64,000 nucleotides of DNA from Thiocystis violacea. Its GTDB lineage: Bacteria > Pseudomonadota > Gammaproteobacteria > Chromatiales > Chromatiaceae. The notes under the pieces were generated by a model. That model was not told the DNA's origin and made no database searches. It worked only from the letters and a program-made list of their open reading frames with translations. The position numbers were made by a program, and so were the translations under genes. The stretch lies in NCBI RefSeq assembly GCF_016583565.1, contig NZ_NRRF01000011.1:51302-115301 (forward strand), read 5' to 3'. This document shows positions 18,014-28,951 of this stretch, in pieces. Numbering within the stretch: the first letter of the stretch is position 1; each line of letters begins with the position of its first letter.

Positions 18014-18253
18014 ATGAAGACCATGAACCGTGACACAGGTGCCATTCCCGGTATCGCCCCGACGGTTTCTGAGCTGGTGAAGGAGGAAGCGGCGCGTTGG
18101 CGTGACGCGGCTTCCGCGAATCACTGGAGCGTTTTGGATCTGCCTGAGCTGAAGCCGGCCGCGGGCCAGGATTCCGGCGCTGCGCGCCAGGCCTATCTGT
18201 CGCGCCGTGAGCGAGTTCTCCTGGCTGGGCGGACTGCCAGCGCACCTGTTTGA
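18014..18253 (+). CDS. Small hypothetical protein
   Basis: 79 residues, not recognised. GGAGG at 18002-18006 lies seven bases before the ATG, which supports translation. The product is polar, with an amphipathic Glu/Ala/Arg-rich stretch (VSELVKEEAARWRDAASANH), a middle LDLPELKP and a basic stretch YLSRRERVLLAG near the end; no membrane helix or signal peptide. It is followed by a possible structured RNA and a strong terminator, forming a short self-contained transcription unit between folK/regulator and the fab operon. Function unknown. Confidence 0.55.
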   Translation: MKTMNRDTGAIPGIAPTVSELVKEEAARWRDAASANHWSVLDLPELKPAAGQDSGAARQAYLSRRERVLLAGRTASAPV

Positions 18254-18347
18254 AGTCACTGCCGAGACGGAAGTCGGCTAACGAATAACGAGAAGAAGAC
18301 GAGGAGGGGCATCGGAACGGGATCACTCCGGCCTAATCATCAAGAAA

Positions 18348-18411
18348 CTACGCGCCGGGAAGCCGCATGCACGGCAGCCCGGGCGGGCTCAGGCTCGATA
18401 CTTGAGCGTAG
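18348..18411 (+). ncRNA. Possible structured RNA (three-way junction)
   Basis: CTACG (18348-18352) can pair with CGTAG (18407-18411). Enclosed are hairpin one, GCCGGG-AA-GCCG (18354-18365), loop CATGCA, then CGGC-A-GCCCGGGC (18372-18384) with one bulge, and hairpin two, CTCA (18388-18391) with TGAG (18403-18406). It lies between the 79-residue ORF and the terminator at 18426. It could be a 3' UTR structure or a small RNA. It matches no RNA family I know; the fold was done by eye only. Confidence 0.3.
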
Positions 18412-18425
18412 TCGCCTTCCTACTT

Positions 18426-18474
18426 CCCCCATCGTTTCGCCCCGACTCCGGCGAAACGATGGGGGAATTTTTTT
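18426..18474 (+). terminator. Strong rho-independent terminator
   Basis: A perfect 16-bp stem, 18426-18441 with 18450-18465 (CCCCCATCGTTTCGCC and its complement), an 8-base loop, then AA and seven T (18468-18474). It ends plus-strand transcription of the 18014 unit and separates it from the yceD-fab operon, whose first gene starts 60 bases later. Confidence 0.93.
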
Positions 18475-18533
18475 GTGCGGCATTGCTGATCCGATTGACG
18501 ACAGAGCCGGGCCTGGGTTAACGTTGCGCGCTT

Positions 18534-19097
18534 ATGTCGGCTGCCTTACCTGATCAGTTAGACCCGTGGCGTGCAGTCAGATCCGGCCTCGTGCTCGCCG
18601 GCACGCTTCCGTTGCGCAGCTTTCCGCGAGTGTCGGCCGCTGTTCTCTCGGATCCAGAGGGCGAGGCGACACAGGTGAGCTACGAGCTGTGTTTCGGGCG
18701 TGACCTCGAAAGGCGCGCCCTGCTCACAGGATGGGTGCGCTCAGGGCTTTGGCTCGTCTGTCAGCGCTGTCTCGGCGAGGTCCGGATCGATGTAGACGCA
18801 AGCCTCGCGTTGGTGCTGCTCAAGACCGAGGCTAGCGCATCGGATCTGCAGCCCGAGCTGGAGTCCCTCGTCGTTGGCGATCAGCCGCTTCGCGTGCTCG
18901 ATCTGATCGAGGACGAGCTATTGCTCGCGATACCTGCCATTCCTCGGCACGATGACGGGCAATGCCAGACGCTGCCTGGGGTGGTTCGCGAGGAATCCGC
19001 GGGATCGGTCGAGGCTGAGGCGACGGCCGCCGCCGAGCGTCCCAACCCCTTCGCGGTGTTGGGCGCGCTTAAGGATCAAGGTCAAGGTGACGCCTGA
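18534..19097 (+). CDS. yceD: YceD/DUF177 family, 23S rRNA accumulation protein
   Basis: 187 residues. The central motif LVCQRCLGEVRIDVDASLAL, the following acidic LDLIEDELLLAIP and the position directly upstream of rpmF define DUF177/YceD. The protein is linked to 23S rRNA accumulation or ribosome assembly and is usually co-transcribed with rpmF. The C-terminal end NPFAVLGALKDQ is typical. The conserved downstream cysteine pair seen in some family members is only partly present here. First gene of the fab operon. Confidence 0.88.
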   Translation: MSAALPDQLDPWRAVRSGLVLAGTLPLRSFPRVSAAVLSDPEGEATQVSYELCFGRDLERRALLTGWVRSGLWLVCQRCLGEVRIDVDASLALVLLKTEASASDLQPELESLVVGDQPLRVLDLIEDELLLAIPAIPRHDDGQCQTLPGVVREESAGSVEAEATAAAERPNPFAVLGALKDQGQGDA

Positions 19098-19237
19098 GTT
19101 GTCCTTCTGCGACACCGCTGGCGCTGGTTTTCGGATAGTCGGCCTCCGGGCGCGCAATCCAATACGGTTTCGTTCTGCATCATCTATTTCGGGCGTTTCC
19201 GCCAGTCAGGGCGCGCGCCTCGAGTTTGGAGAAAACA

Positions 19238-19414
19238 ATGGCTGTTCAACAAAATCGGAAGACTCCATCGAAGCGCGGCATGCGCCGCTCCCACGATGCC
19301 CTGAGCAAGCCCACCCTGTCGGTCGATCCGACCAGCGGTGAGACGCATCTTCGCCATCACGTCTCGGCAGACGGTTTCTACCGCGGTCGCAAGGTAGTGG
19401 ACCGGTCCGAGTGA
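19238..19414 (+). CDS. rpmF: 50S ribosomal protein L32
   Basis: 58 residues beginning [20 protein letters not shown], the signature of bacterial L32, and containing [14 protein letters not shown] at the C-terminus. It lacks the zinc-ribbon cysteines, so it is the C-minus (zinc-independent) form common in gammaproteobacteria. GGAG lies six bases before the ATG at 19238. Placed between yceD and plsX as in most relatives, it links ribosome and lipid synthesis. Confidence 0.97.
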   Translation: MAVQQNRKTPSKRGMRRSHDALSKPTLSVDPTSGETHLRHHVSADGFYRGRKVVDRSE

Positions 19415-19476
19415 CAGTGTCCGGTCGCTCCGGCGTCGATCCGTCTTCCAGCACGACGCGCGTTACCAAGATCCCA

Positions 19477-20505
19477 ATGAAGCAGCGATGCACCATCGCC
19501 TTGGATGCCATGGGCGGCGACCACGGGCCTGAGGTCGTGGTTCCGGCGGCACTCCGGTATCTGGCCGAAAATCCGCACGCGGATTTGATCCTGGTCGGTA
19601 ACGAGGCGCGCATCGAAAGCCTCATCGGTAATGCATCACGGGAGCGGCTGCGGATTCGTCCAACCACCCAAGAAGTGGCGATGGACGAGTCGCCTTCCAA
19701 GGCGCTGCGCGGCAAGAAGGACTCCTCCATGCGCGTGGCGATCGATCTCGTCAAGGATGGGGAGGCGCAGGCCTGTGTGAGTGCCGGCAACACAGGCGCG
19801 CTGATGGCGACGGCGCGCTTCGTGCTCAAGACCTTGCCGCATGTGGATCGGCCCGCGATCTGCACGGCGGTGCCGTCGTTGCACGGCCACACGCACATGC
19901 TGGACCTGGGTGCGAACGTGGACTGTACCGCCGAGCATCTCTTTCAGTTCGCGGTCATGGGCAGCGAGCTGGTCTCAGCCGTCGACGGCATCGAGAAGCC
20001 GCGTGTCGGGCTGCTCAATATCGGGCAGGAAGAGATCAAGGGGAACGAGCAGGTCAAGCAAGCCCATGAACTGCTCTCGCGCAGTGGCATCAATTACATC
20101 GGCTATGTCGAGGGCGATGGCATCTTCATCGAAGACATCGATGTCGTGGTGAGCGATGGCTTCGTCGGCAATGTGGCGCTCAAATGCAGCGAAGGCGTGG
20201 CTAAGTTCGTGCGGCACACCTTGACCAGCCAGTTCAAGCGGGCCTGGTACACCCGGCTCGCCGCGCTGGCGGCGCTGCCCATCCTCAAGAGCTTCAAGCG
20301 TACGGTAGACCCGCGGCGCTACAATGGCGCCAGCTTGCTTGGTCTGCGCGGTATCGTCGTCAAGAGCCACGGTGGGGCCGATGAGATCGCCTTCGAGAAT
20401 GCGATTTACATCGCCGAGAAGGAGATCCTCGCCAACATCCCCCAGCGCATCGGTGAGCAGGTCGGGCGACACCTCGGCAGCGAGCAGTACAGGGAAACGG
20501 CCTGA
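19477..20505 (+). CDS. plsX: Phosphate acyltransferase PlsX
   Basis: 342 residues from ATG 19477. Converts acyl-ACP to acyl-phosphate, the first step of phospholipid synthesis by the PlsX/Y route. Recognised from [41 protein letters not shown] and [17 protein letters not shown]. An earlier in-frame start at 19411 would overlap rpmF and adds residues outside the family pattern. Its TGA overlaps the fabH ATG by one base. Confidence 0.96.
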   Translation: MKQRCTIALDAMGGDHGPEVVVPAALRYLAENPHADLILVGNEARIESLIGNASRERLRIRPTTQEVAMDESPSKALRGKKDSSMRVAIDLVKDGEAQACVSAGNTGALMATARFVLKTLPHVDRPAICTAVPSLHGHTHMLDLGANVDCTAEHLFQFAVMGSELVSAVDGIEKPRVGLLNIGQEEIKGNEQVKQAHELLSRSGINYIGYVEGDGIFIEDIDVVVSDGFVGNVALKCSEGVAKFVRHTLTSQFKRAWYTRLAALAALPILKSFKRTVDPRRYNGASLLGLRGIVVKSHGGADEIAFENAIYIAEKEILANIPQRIGEQVGRHLGSEQYRETA

Positions 20506-21461
20506 TGACATTCTCCCGTATCCTCGGGACCGGCAGTTATCTCCCCGCGCGGGTGATGACGAACGCCGACCTCGAGTCGGTCGTCGATACCACGGATGCC
20601 TGGATCAGAGAGCGGACGGGAATCGAGAAGCGCCATCTGGTCTCCGAAGGCGAGACCTGCTGCGATCTTGCCGAGGCGGCGTCGCGCAGGGCGCTGGAGG
20701 CCGCGGGGCTGCAGCCGTCCGACATCGACCTCATCGTCGTGGCGACCACGACCCCGGATCAGTTTTTCCCGAGCACCGCGTGTCTGCTGCAGCAGCGCCT
20801 GGATATCCACGGCTGTCCGGCCTTCGATCTGCAGGCGGTCTGCACGGGTTTCGTCTACGCCATGGACGTGGCCGATAAGTACATCCGCTGTGGCGCAGCC
20901 AAGCGGGCGCTGATCGTCGGCGCGGAGACCTTCTCGCGTCTGCTGGATTGGAGCGACAGGACCACCTGTGTCCTCTTCGGGGACGGCGCGGGTGCCGTGG
21001 TTCTGGGGGCGGCTGATGAGCCAGGAATCATTTCGAGCCACATCCATGCCGATGGTGCTTACAAGGACTTGCTGCAGGTGCCAGGGGGGCACGGTAATGG
21101 CCGGCCCGATGAGGCTTACGTGGAGATGCGGGGAAATGAGGTCTTCCGTTTCGCCGTCACCACGCTCGGGCGCATCGTCGACGAGACGCTCGAGGCCAAT
21201 GGACTGAGCCGGTCTGATATCGACTGGTTGATCCCGCATCAGGCCAATATCCGCATCATCCAGGCGATGGCGCGCAAGGTCGATCTGCCGATGGAACGCG
21301 TCGTGGTGACTGTTCAAGATCACGGCAACACCTCCTCCGCATCGATCCCCCTGGCCTTCGACGTGGCCATTCGCGATGGTCGCATCAAACGCGGTGAGAC
21401 CTTGTTGATGGAGGCGTTCGGGGGCGGTTTTACCTGGGGCTCGGTCCTCATTAAGTATTAG
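20505..21461 (+). CDS. fabH: 3-oxoacyl-ACP synthase III (KAS III)
   Basis: 318 residues. Condenses acetyl-CoA with malonyl-ACP to start fatty-acid synthesis. The Cys-His-Asn triad is visible: C113 in LQAVCTGFVYAM, His in DWLIPHQANIRI and Asn in VQDHGNTSSAS. N-terminal ILGTGSYLPARVMTN is typical. One-base overlap with plsX suggests translational coupling. Confidence 0.97.
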   Translation: MTFSRILGTGSYLPARVMTNADLESVVDTTDAWIRERTGIEKRHLVSEGETCCDLAEAASRRALEAAGLQPSDIDLIVVATTTPDQFFPSTACLLQQRLDIHGCPAFDLQAVCTGFVYAMDVADKYIRCGAAKRALIVGAETFSRLLDWSDRTTCVLFGDGAGAVVLGAADEPGIISSHIHADGAYKDLLQVPGGHGNGRPDEAYVEMRGNEVFRFAVTTLGRIVDETLEANGLSRSDIDWLIPHQANIRIIQAMARKVDLPMERVVVTVQDHGNTSSASIPLAFDVAIRDGRIKRGETLLMEAFGGGFTWGSVLIKY

Positions 21462-21500
21462 TCAAACGCACGCATCTCAACGAATCGCCGCTCTTTTCCC

Positions 21501-22445
21501 ATGTCACAACAACTCGCCGTCTTCTTTCCCGGGCAGGGCTCTCAGTCGGTCGGAATGCTCGATGCCCTCGCAGCGACCCATTCCAGTGTCAAGGAGACCT
21601 TCGAGGAAGCCTCGGATGCTCTCGGCAAGGATCTCTGGCAACTGATCAGTCAGGGTCCGAAAGCGGATCTCGATAGCACCCAGAACACCCAGCCCGCCAT
21701 GTTGGCCGCAGGGATCGCCGTCTGGCGCGTCTGGCGGCAGGCGGGCGCTAGACCCGCGACCTTGATGGCTGGGCACAGCCTGGGCGAGTACGCGGCCCTG
21801 GTCGCTGCCGAGGCGATGTCATTCTCCGATGGAATCCGTCTCGCGGCGGATCGCGCGCGCTTCATGCAGGAGGCGGTGCCGGCAGGCGAGGGCGCCATGG
21901 CCGCCGTGCTCGGGTTGAGCGACGAGCAGGTGGTCGCAGTCTGTGCCGAGCAGGCCCAGGGCGAGGTGCTCGCTGCCGTCAACTTCAATTCCCCTGGCCA
22001 GGTGGTCATTGCCGGCAGCGCCGCGGCGGTTGCTCGTGCCATCGACGCCGCTAAGGCGGCCGGTGCGAAGCGCGCGCTGCCGTTGCCGGTGAGCGTGCCC
22101 TCCCACTGTGCATTGATGCAGCCGGCAGCCGAGCGTTTGGCCGAGCGCCTCGCCGATGTGGCGCTGGCATTGCCAAGGGTTCCTGTGCTGCACAACGCCA
22201 GCGTCGCCCCGGCCGACAGCGTCGAGGTGTTACGCGAGCGTCTGGTTCAACAACTCTACAGCCCGGTGCGTTGGGTCGAGACGGTCGAAGCCGTCGCTGC
22301 CCGGGGTGTCACGACGGCGCTCGAATGCGGCCCTGGAAAGGTGCTCGCCGGGCTTTGCAAACGAATTGCGGACAATATGACGACGCTGCCGGTCTTCGAC
22401 CCGAAGACGCTCGAGGCGGCCTTGGAGGCGACTGCACATGCTTGA
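21501..22445 (+). CDS. fabD: Malonyl-CoA:ACP transacylase
   Basis: 314 residues. Loads malonyl onto ACP. N-terminal FFPGQGSQSVGML, nucleophile S93 in GHSLGEYAALVAA, Arg in RFMQEAVPAGEGAM, and His in VSVPSHCALM are the canonical active-site elements. Overlaps fabG by eight bases. Length is normal for the family. Confidence 0.97.
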   Translation: MSQQLAVFFPGQGSQSVGMLDALAATHSSVKETFEEASDALGKDLWQLISQGPKADLDSTQNTQPAMLAAGIAVWRVWRQAGARPATLMAGHSLGEYAALVAAEAMSFSDGIRLAADRARFMQEAVPAGEGAMAAVLGLSDEQVVAVCAEQAQGEVLAAVNFNSPGQVVIAGSAAAVARAIDAAKAAGAKRALPLPVSVPSHCALMQPAAERLAERLADVALALPRVPVLHNASVAPADSVEVLRERLVQQLYSPVRWVETVEAVAARGVTTALECGPGKVLAGLCKRIADNMTTLPVFDPKTLEAALEATAHA

Positions 22446-23178
22446 AGGTGAAATCGCACTGGTGACCGGTGCATCTCGCGGGATCGGCCGCGCCATCGCA
22501 ATGGCGCTGGCGGGGCAGGGTGCCCGGGTCGTTGGTACCGCCACGACGCAGGCGGGTGCCGAGGGGATCGAACAGGCACTCGGCGAGGCCGGTTGCGAAG
22601 GGGCGGGGCTGGTCCTGAACGTCTCTGATCCGACATCCGTCGACGCCTGCATGAGTCAGGTCGCCGAGCGGCTGGGCGCGCCGAGCATCCTGGTCAACAA
22701 CGCGGGAATTACGCGCGACAACCTCTTGATGCGCATGAAGGACGAGGAGTGGGATGCGGTGATCGACACCAATCTCGGCTCCATCTATCGCCTGTCGAAG
22801 GCCTGTTTGCGTGCCATGACGAAGGCACGTAAGGGTCGCATTATCAATATCGCATCGGTCGTGGGCGCGATGGGCAATGCGGGTCAGACCAACTATGCGG
22901 CGGCCAAGGCCGGCATGATGGGCTTCACCAAGTCGCTCGCCCGTGAAGTCGGGTCGCGCGCCATCACAGTGAACTGCGTCGCCCCCGGCTTCATCGATAC
23001 CGATATGACACGCGACCTCCCTGAAGCGAGCCGGCAGGCGCTCCTCTCCGCGATCCCCTTGGGTCGGCTGGGACAGCCCGCAGAGATCGCCAGCGCAGTC
23101 GTCTTTCTCGCCTCGCCGGGTGCCGCCTACATCACGGGCGAGACGATTCATGTCAATGGTGGTATGCACATGGCGTGA
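22438..23178 (+). CDS. fabG: 3-oxoacyl-ACP reductase
   Basis: 246 residues, a short-chain dehydrogenase. NADPH-binding glycine motif TGASRGIGRA (10-19), NNAG, catalytic Ser in IASVVGAMGN, and Y-x-x-x-K in TNYAAAKAGMMGF. C-terminal YITGETIHVNGGMHM is typical FabG. It reduces 3-oxoacyl-ACP, the second step of the elongation cycle. The start overlaps the end of fabD. Confidence 0.97.
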   Translation: MLEGEIALVTGASRGIGRAIAMALAGQGARVVGTATTQAGAEGIEQALGEAGCEGAGLVLNVSDPTSVDACMSQVAERLGAPSILVNNAGITRDNLLMRMKDEEWDAVIDTNLGSIYRLSKACLRAMTKARKGRIINIASVVGAMGNAGQTNYAAAKAGMMGFTKSLAREVGSRAITVNCVAPGFIDTDMTRDLPEASRQALLSAIPLGRLGQPAEIASAVVFLASPGAAYITGETIHVNGGMHMA

Positions 23179-23250
23179 AAGCCGGTGCGTTTTCTTGAAA
23201 GTGCCTTTAAATCATATTCTTACGTGATGAGTGGCGAAAGCTCAGCTAGC

Positions 23251-23279
23251 TTTCATCGCGCATGGTTTGTCACTAGAAT
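23251..23279 (+). promoter_or_regulatory. Candidate acpP promoter
   Basis: TTTCAT (23251-23256) and TAGAAT (23274-23279) are separated by 17 bases in the 152-base fabG-acpP gap, 52 bases before the acpP ATG. acpP often has its own strong promoter. The -10 fits better than the -35; assigned by eye. Confidence 0.3.
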
Positions 23280-23330
23280 ACGCCGTGGCCCAGCGAGGGC
23301 CAGTTTTTGTCATTCGGAGGAATCAATCCT

Positions 23331-23567
23331 ATGAGCAGCGTTGAAGATCGAGTTCGTAAAATCGTCATCGAACAATTGGGCGTCAAGGAAGAAGAAGTCA
23401 CGGCAGAGGCGTCCTTCGTCGACGATCTCGGTGCGGACTCCCTCGACACCGTAGAGTTGGTCATGGCGCTCGAAGAAGAATTCGAGACTGAGATTCCGGA
23501 CGAAGACGCCGAGAAGATCACCACGGTCCAGCAGGCCATCGATTACATCAACGCGCATCAGTCCTGA
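23331..23567 (+). CDS. acpP: Acyl carrier protein
   Basis: 78 residues, strongly acidic. The phosphopantetheine site is S37 in [19 protein letters not shown] (DSL motif). GGAGG lies upstream of ATG 23331; an in-frame ATG at 23307 would add eight residues absent from other ACPs and remove the ribosome-binding site. It carries the growing acyl chain through the products of the surrounding fab genes. Confidence 0.98.
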   Translation: MSSVEDRVRKIVIEQLGVKEEEVTAEASFVDDLGADSLDTVELVMALEEEFETEIPDEDAEKITTVQQAIDYINAHQS

Positions 23568-23665
23568 ATCTAGGGCCGGAGAACCTTAAGCGCCGTGCGT
23601 TGCGCAGGGAACGAGGCGTGTCAAGGGCTCGTCGAATGTGGCGTTCTGAACGACAGAGGTAAGTA

Positions 23666-24904
23666 ATGGCAGGCAGAAGGGTAGTAGTCACCGGATTGGG
23701 TCTTGTGGCACCTGTAGGGCTCGACGTTAAGTCTGGGTGGGACAATATCCTCGCCGGCAAGAGCGGCATCAAACCGATCACCCATTTCGATATCGAACCG
23801 TTCAGCACGCGCTTCGGCGGTCCAATCTATGGTTTCGATCCGAGTCCCTATATCTCGGAAAAAGAAGCCAAGAAGATGGATAAGTTCATTCATTACGGTA
23901 TGGCCGCCGGCTGTCAGGCAATTGCGGATGCCGGTCTGGATATCGATGAGTCCAACTGCCGTCGCATCGGTGTTGCCATTGGCTCTGGAATTGGTGGTAT
24001 CACCGGAATCGAGAACAACTATCAGGCCTATCGAGACAAGGGTCCTCGCCGGATTTCGCCCTTTTTCGTTCCAGCCAACATCATCAACATGGTGGCGGGT
24101 AACCTCTCGATCAAGTTTGGCCTGAAGGGTCCAAACTACTCCATCGTGTCGGCCTGCAGCACTGGGGCGCACAACATTGGCGAGGCGGCCATCATGATCC
24201 GCCACGGCTATGTCGATGCCATGATTGCCGGTGGGGCCGAGATGGCCACGTCTCCCGTTGGCCTCGGCGGCTTTGCCGCCGCGCGTGCGCTCTCCACGCG
24301 CAATGACGCCCCAGAGTTGGCGAGCCGGCCGTTCGACAAGGATCGTGACGGTTTCGTGCTGAGCGATGGCGCCGGTGTGGTGGTGCTTGAGGAGTACGAG
24401 CGGGCCAAGGCGCGTGGCGCGACCATCTATGCGGAGTTGGTCGGCGTGGGAATGAACTCCGACGCCTACCACATGACAGCTCCCTCGGAAGATGGCGAAG
24501 GCGCTGCGAACTGCATGATTCTGGCCCTCAATGACGCCGGTATCAATCCCGAGCAGGTCAGCTATGTCAATGCGCATGGCACCTCAACGCAAGCCGGCGA
24601 TGTGGCGGAGACCCGGGCGGTGAAGCGTGCCTTCGGAGACCACGCCTATAAGCTCGCGGTGAGCTCGACCAAGTCCATGACCGGGCATATGCTGGGTGCC
24701 GCCGGTGGTGCCGAGGCCATCTTTACCATCCTCGCCATCCGGGATCAGACGGCGCCTCCGACGATCAATTATCAGACGCCGGATCCGGACTGCGATCTGG
24801 ACTGTGTGCCGAATACCGCGCGTGAGATGCCGATCGATGTGGCTATCTCGAACTCCTTCGGTTTCGGCGGCACGAACGGTACGCTGGTCTTCCGTCGCCC
24901 CTGA
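23666..24904 (+). CDS. fabF: 3-oxoacyl-ACP synthase II (KAS II)
   Basis: 412 residues. Elongates acyl-ACP with malonyl-ACP. Catalytic C164 in [14 protein letters not shown], His residues in [13 protein letters not shown] and [15 protein letters not shown], and the C-terminal [15 protein letters not shown] loop are all present. Placement after acpP is canonical. The triad and length exclude FabB on context and sequence. Confidence 0.97.
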   Translation: MAGRRVVVTGLGLVAPVGLDVKSGWDNILAGKSGIKPITHFDIEPFSTRFGGPIYGFDPSPYISEKEAKKMDKFIHYGMAAGCQAIADAGLDIDESNCRRIGVAIGSGIGGITGIENNYQAYRDKGPRRISPFFVPANIINMVAGNLSIKFGLKGPNYSIVSACSTGAHNIGEAAIMIRHGYVDAMIAGGAEMATSPVGLGGFAAARALSTRNDAPELASRPFDKDRDGFVLSDGAGVVVLEEYERAKARGATIYAELVGVGMNSDAYHMTAPSEDGEGAANCMILALNDAGINPEQVSYVNAHGTSTQAGDVAETRAVKRAFGDHAYKLAVSSTKSMTGHMLGAAGGAEAIFTILAIRDQTAPPTINYQTPDPDCDLDCVPNTAREMPIDVAISNSFGFGGTNGTLVFRRP

Positions 24905-24996
24905 GCGCGTCGTCACGACGCAGGAGTGACATCCTGACGTCGCCTCGATCAGCCAATTCGGCGTCTGTCGGCTCGACGGCCGCGATCAGCCCCCCG

Positions 24997-25824
24997 GTGC
25001 GGGTGCTGATCGACGGCCAGTCCGAGGATAGCGTCTCCGTTCTCGACCGCGGTTTTCACTATGGGGACGGTCTCTTCGAGACCCTGCGCCTCAGTGATGG
25101 CCGCCCCTGCCAGTGGCAGCGCCATCTCGACCGGCTCGCCTTGGGGACAGAACGGCTCGGCATTCCGATGCCTTCGGCCAGGGTTCTCGCTGATGAGGCG
25201 AGATCCGCCGCCCAGGGCTTGGATGCGGGCATCCTCAAACTCATCCTGTCTCGCGGTCCGGGTGGTCGCGGCTACCGCCCGCCCGATGCGCCAGCTCCGA
25301 CCCGTCTCCTCCTCACCTATGCGCTTGCCGAGGGGGTGGAGGATCCCCTCCATGGGCCAGGGGTCGTCGTGCGCTATTGCCACACGCCGGTGTCAGTCAA
25401 CCCCGTGCTGGCCGGTATCAAGCACTTGAACCGCCTGGACTCCGTGCTTGCACGCCAGGAGTGGGCGGATGACGGGATTGCGGAAGGGCTGATGCAGGAC
25501 CCCTCGGGTGCCGTGATCGGCGGGACCATGACCAACCTCTTTCTCTGGGACGGGATGCGGCTCCTGACCCCATCCTTGGATCGAAGCGGGATCGCCGGCA
25601 CCATTCGTGGACTGACATTGGAGTTGGCGGCCAGAATGGGCATGAATTGTCTGGTGACGCGGCTCGAGCCGGTCGACCTGGACCATGCGGCGGGGCTCTT
25701 CCTGACCAACGCCGTGATTGGCGTCTGGCCAGTGCGGACATTGGCCGGACGGGATTTCCATCGCGGCGATCTACCTTGGAATCTGCTGCGGGCGGTGCAT
25801 CAGGCGGCCCGAACACCGGGATAG
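24997..25824 (+). CDS. pabC: Aminodeoxychorismate lyase
   Basis: 275 residues, PLP-dependent fold type IV. Cleaves 4-amino-4-deoxychorismate to p-aminobenzoate and pyruvate for folate. The PLP lysine is K142 in VLAGIKHLNRLDSVLA; SVLDRGFHYGDGLFETLRL and GTMTNLFLWDG are family signatures. The start is GTG at 24997, with no better ATG upstream. Identity is supported by placement between fabF and mltG; branched-chain or D-amino-acid transaminases share the fold but not this context. Confidence 0.92.
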   Translation: MRVLIDGQSEDSVSVLDRGFHYGDGLFETLRLSDGRPCQWQRHLDRLALGTERLGIPMPSARVLADEARSAAQGLDAGILKLILSRGPGGRGYRPPDAPAPTRLLLTYALAEGVEDPLHGPGVVVRYCHTPVSVNPVLAGIKHLNRLDSVLARQEWADDGIAEGLMQDPSGAVIGGTMTNLFLWDGMRLLTPSLDRSGIAGTIRGLTLELAARMGMNCLVTRLEPVDLDHAAGLFLTNAVIGVWPVRTLAGRDFHRGDLPWNLLRAVHQAARTPG

Positions 25825-25832
25825 TTCTCGAC

Positions 25833-27496
<1,664 letters not shown>

Positions 27497-27509
27497 GGCG
27501 GCGGACGCG

Positions 27510-28538
27510 ATGCGCGCGCTCAACGGGATCTCGCTCGAAGCCCTCTTGCCCTGGACCGCACGGATCTGGTCGCAGCTGCAGGGCGCGCGCGCGGCGGGTC
27601 GACTGGCGCATGGCCTCCTCCTCAGCGGGCCGGTCGGGGTCGGCAAGCGTCACTTCGCCGAGTGCCTGGCGCAATCGCTGCTTTGCCGCACGCCAGGGCC
27701 TGGGGGCATCGCCTGTGGTCGCTGCGCCGACTGCGAACTGCTTGCGCTCGGCAATCATCCCGATCTCCTGCGCGTCGGTCCGGACCCGGAAAGCAAGTCC
27801 GGCGAGATCCCGATCGCGATGATCCGCCTCTTTACCGAGCGCGAGTCGCTCACCCCCAGCCGCGCCGAGTGGAAGGTCGCACTCATCGACCCGGCGGACC
27901 GACTCAATCCGGCGGCGGCCAATGCATTGCTCAAGACGCTTGAGGAGCCGGCCGGACAGACCCTTCTCTGTCTCATCGGCGAGCGGACCGGCTCACTGCC
28001 GGCGACCATTCGCAGTCGCTGCCTGCAGATCAGGGTGCCGGCACCCGCGGACGCCGAGGCGCTGTCCTGGCTGAACGCGCAGTCGCCGCGCAGCGACTGG
28101 GAATTGCGGCTGAGGCTCGCCCATGGTGCGCCATTGCGCGCGCTGCGTGACTTCGATGATGCCTGGTTGGCTCAGCGTCAGGAGCGTTTGACCGGCTTTC
28201 TCGCCATGGCCGCCGGCGGGCGCGACCCACTCGCCGAGGCCGCTGCCTGGAACGCCCCAGGCGCCAAGCTCATGCTGGAATGGTTGGCGAGTTGGATGTG
28301 TGACCTGGTGCGGTTGATGGCCACTGCCGAAGACGTCAGACTCGAGAACCCTGATCGACAGGCGGACCTCGCGGCGCTCGCGCGGCGCATCGAGCCCGCG
28401 GTCGGTCACAGGTTTCTGCAGCGCGTCCTGGAGGGTCGCGCCCTGGCCGAGACCAACCTGAATCATCAGCTGTTGCTGGAATCCCTGGCCATCGACTGGT
28501 CCAGGATCGCCCGCGGCGGCGAGCACCGGAGACCTTGA
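27510..28538 (+). CDS. holB: DNA polymerase III delta-prime subunit
   Basis: 342 residues from ATG 27510. Clamp-loader AAA+ fold with a zinc-binding module (LLCRTPGPGGIACGRCADC, positions about 47-65) and SRC-like end of the Walker region (LPATIRSRCLQIRV). The P-loop reads GPVGVGKRH: the residue after Lys is Arg, not Ser/Thr, as expected for a delta-prime that does not hydrolyse ATP. Lies after tmk, before pilZ, the usual order. An earlier start within tmk is possible but less like the family. Confidence 0.92.
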   Translation: MRALNGISLEALLPWTARIWSQLQGARAAGRLAHGLLLSGPVGVGKRHFAECLAQSLLCRTPGPGGIACGRCADCELLALGNHPDLLRVGPDPESKSGEIPIAMIRLFTERESLTPSRAEWKVALIDPADRLNPAAANALLKTLEEPAGQTLLCLIGERTGSLPATIRSRCLQIRVPAPADAEALSWLNAQSPRSDWELRLRLAHGAPLRALRDFDDAWLAQRQERLTGFLAMAAGGRDPLAEAAAWNAPGAKLMLEWLASWMCDLVRLMATAEDVRLENPDRQADLAALARRIEPAVGHRFLQRVLEGRALAETNLNHQLLLESLAIDWSRIARGGEHRRP

Positions 28539-28541
28539 GTC

Positions 28542-28913
28542 ATGAGCACTCCCATGAACGCCCTCGGTGGGCTGGGTGGCCAGCAACGGATCCTGAGCTT
28601 CGCGATCAAGGACAAGAGCGCCCTTTATGCCTCCTTCATGCCCTTCATCAAGAACGGCGGTCTCTTCATCCCGACGACCAAGAAGTACCAGCTCGGCGAC
28701 GAGATCTTCCTCCTGCTCCAATTGATGGAAGAAGTCGACCGTATCCCGGTTGCGGGAAAAGTCATCTGGCTCACGCCGCCGGGTGCCGAAGGCAACCGCT
28801 CCATCGGTGTCGGCGTGCAGTTCAGTGATCAGGACAAGGGTGCGGCGCGGCACAAGATCGAGGGCTATCTCGCTGGCGCGCTCAGCTCCGAGCGGCCAAC
28901 GCATACGATGTGA
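28542..28913 (+). CDS. pilZ: PilZ domain protein (type IV pilus, PilZ)
   Basis: 123 residues. Single PilZ domain with NGGLFIPTTKKYQLGDEIFLLLQLMEE (read in parts) and GVGVQFSDQDKGAARHKIEGYL. Placed between holB and tatD, as for the founding PilZ needed for type IV pilus function. The N-terminal c-di-GMP-binding RxxxR is absent, as in the founding PilZ, so it is probably a protein-interaction version. Starts four bases after holB and overlaps the following reading frame slightly. Confidence 0.92.
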   Translation: MSTPMNALGGLGGQQRILSFAIKDKSALYASFMPFIKNGGLFIPTTKKYQLGDEIFLLLQLMEEVDRIPVAGKVIWLTPPGAEGNRSIGVGVQFSDQDKGAARHKIEGYLAGALSSERPTHTM

Positions 28914-28951
28914 TCGACCGAATGACGATGCTGGATAGCCGAAGAGGCCCT

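Noticed and set aside
18348..18411. Known riboswitch or 6S/4.5S RNA
   Set aside because: None of the conserved boxes of those families was found; kept only as an unassigned possible structure.
24907..24921. Hairpin after fabF as terminator
   Set aside because: Only six pairs with a 3-base loop and no T-run; pabC follows at once, so it is unlikely to end transcription.
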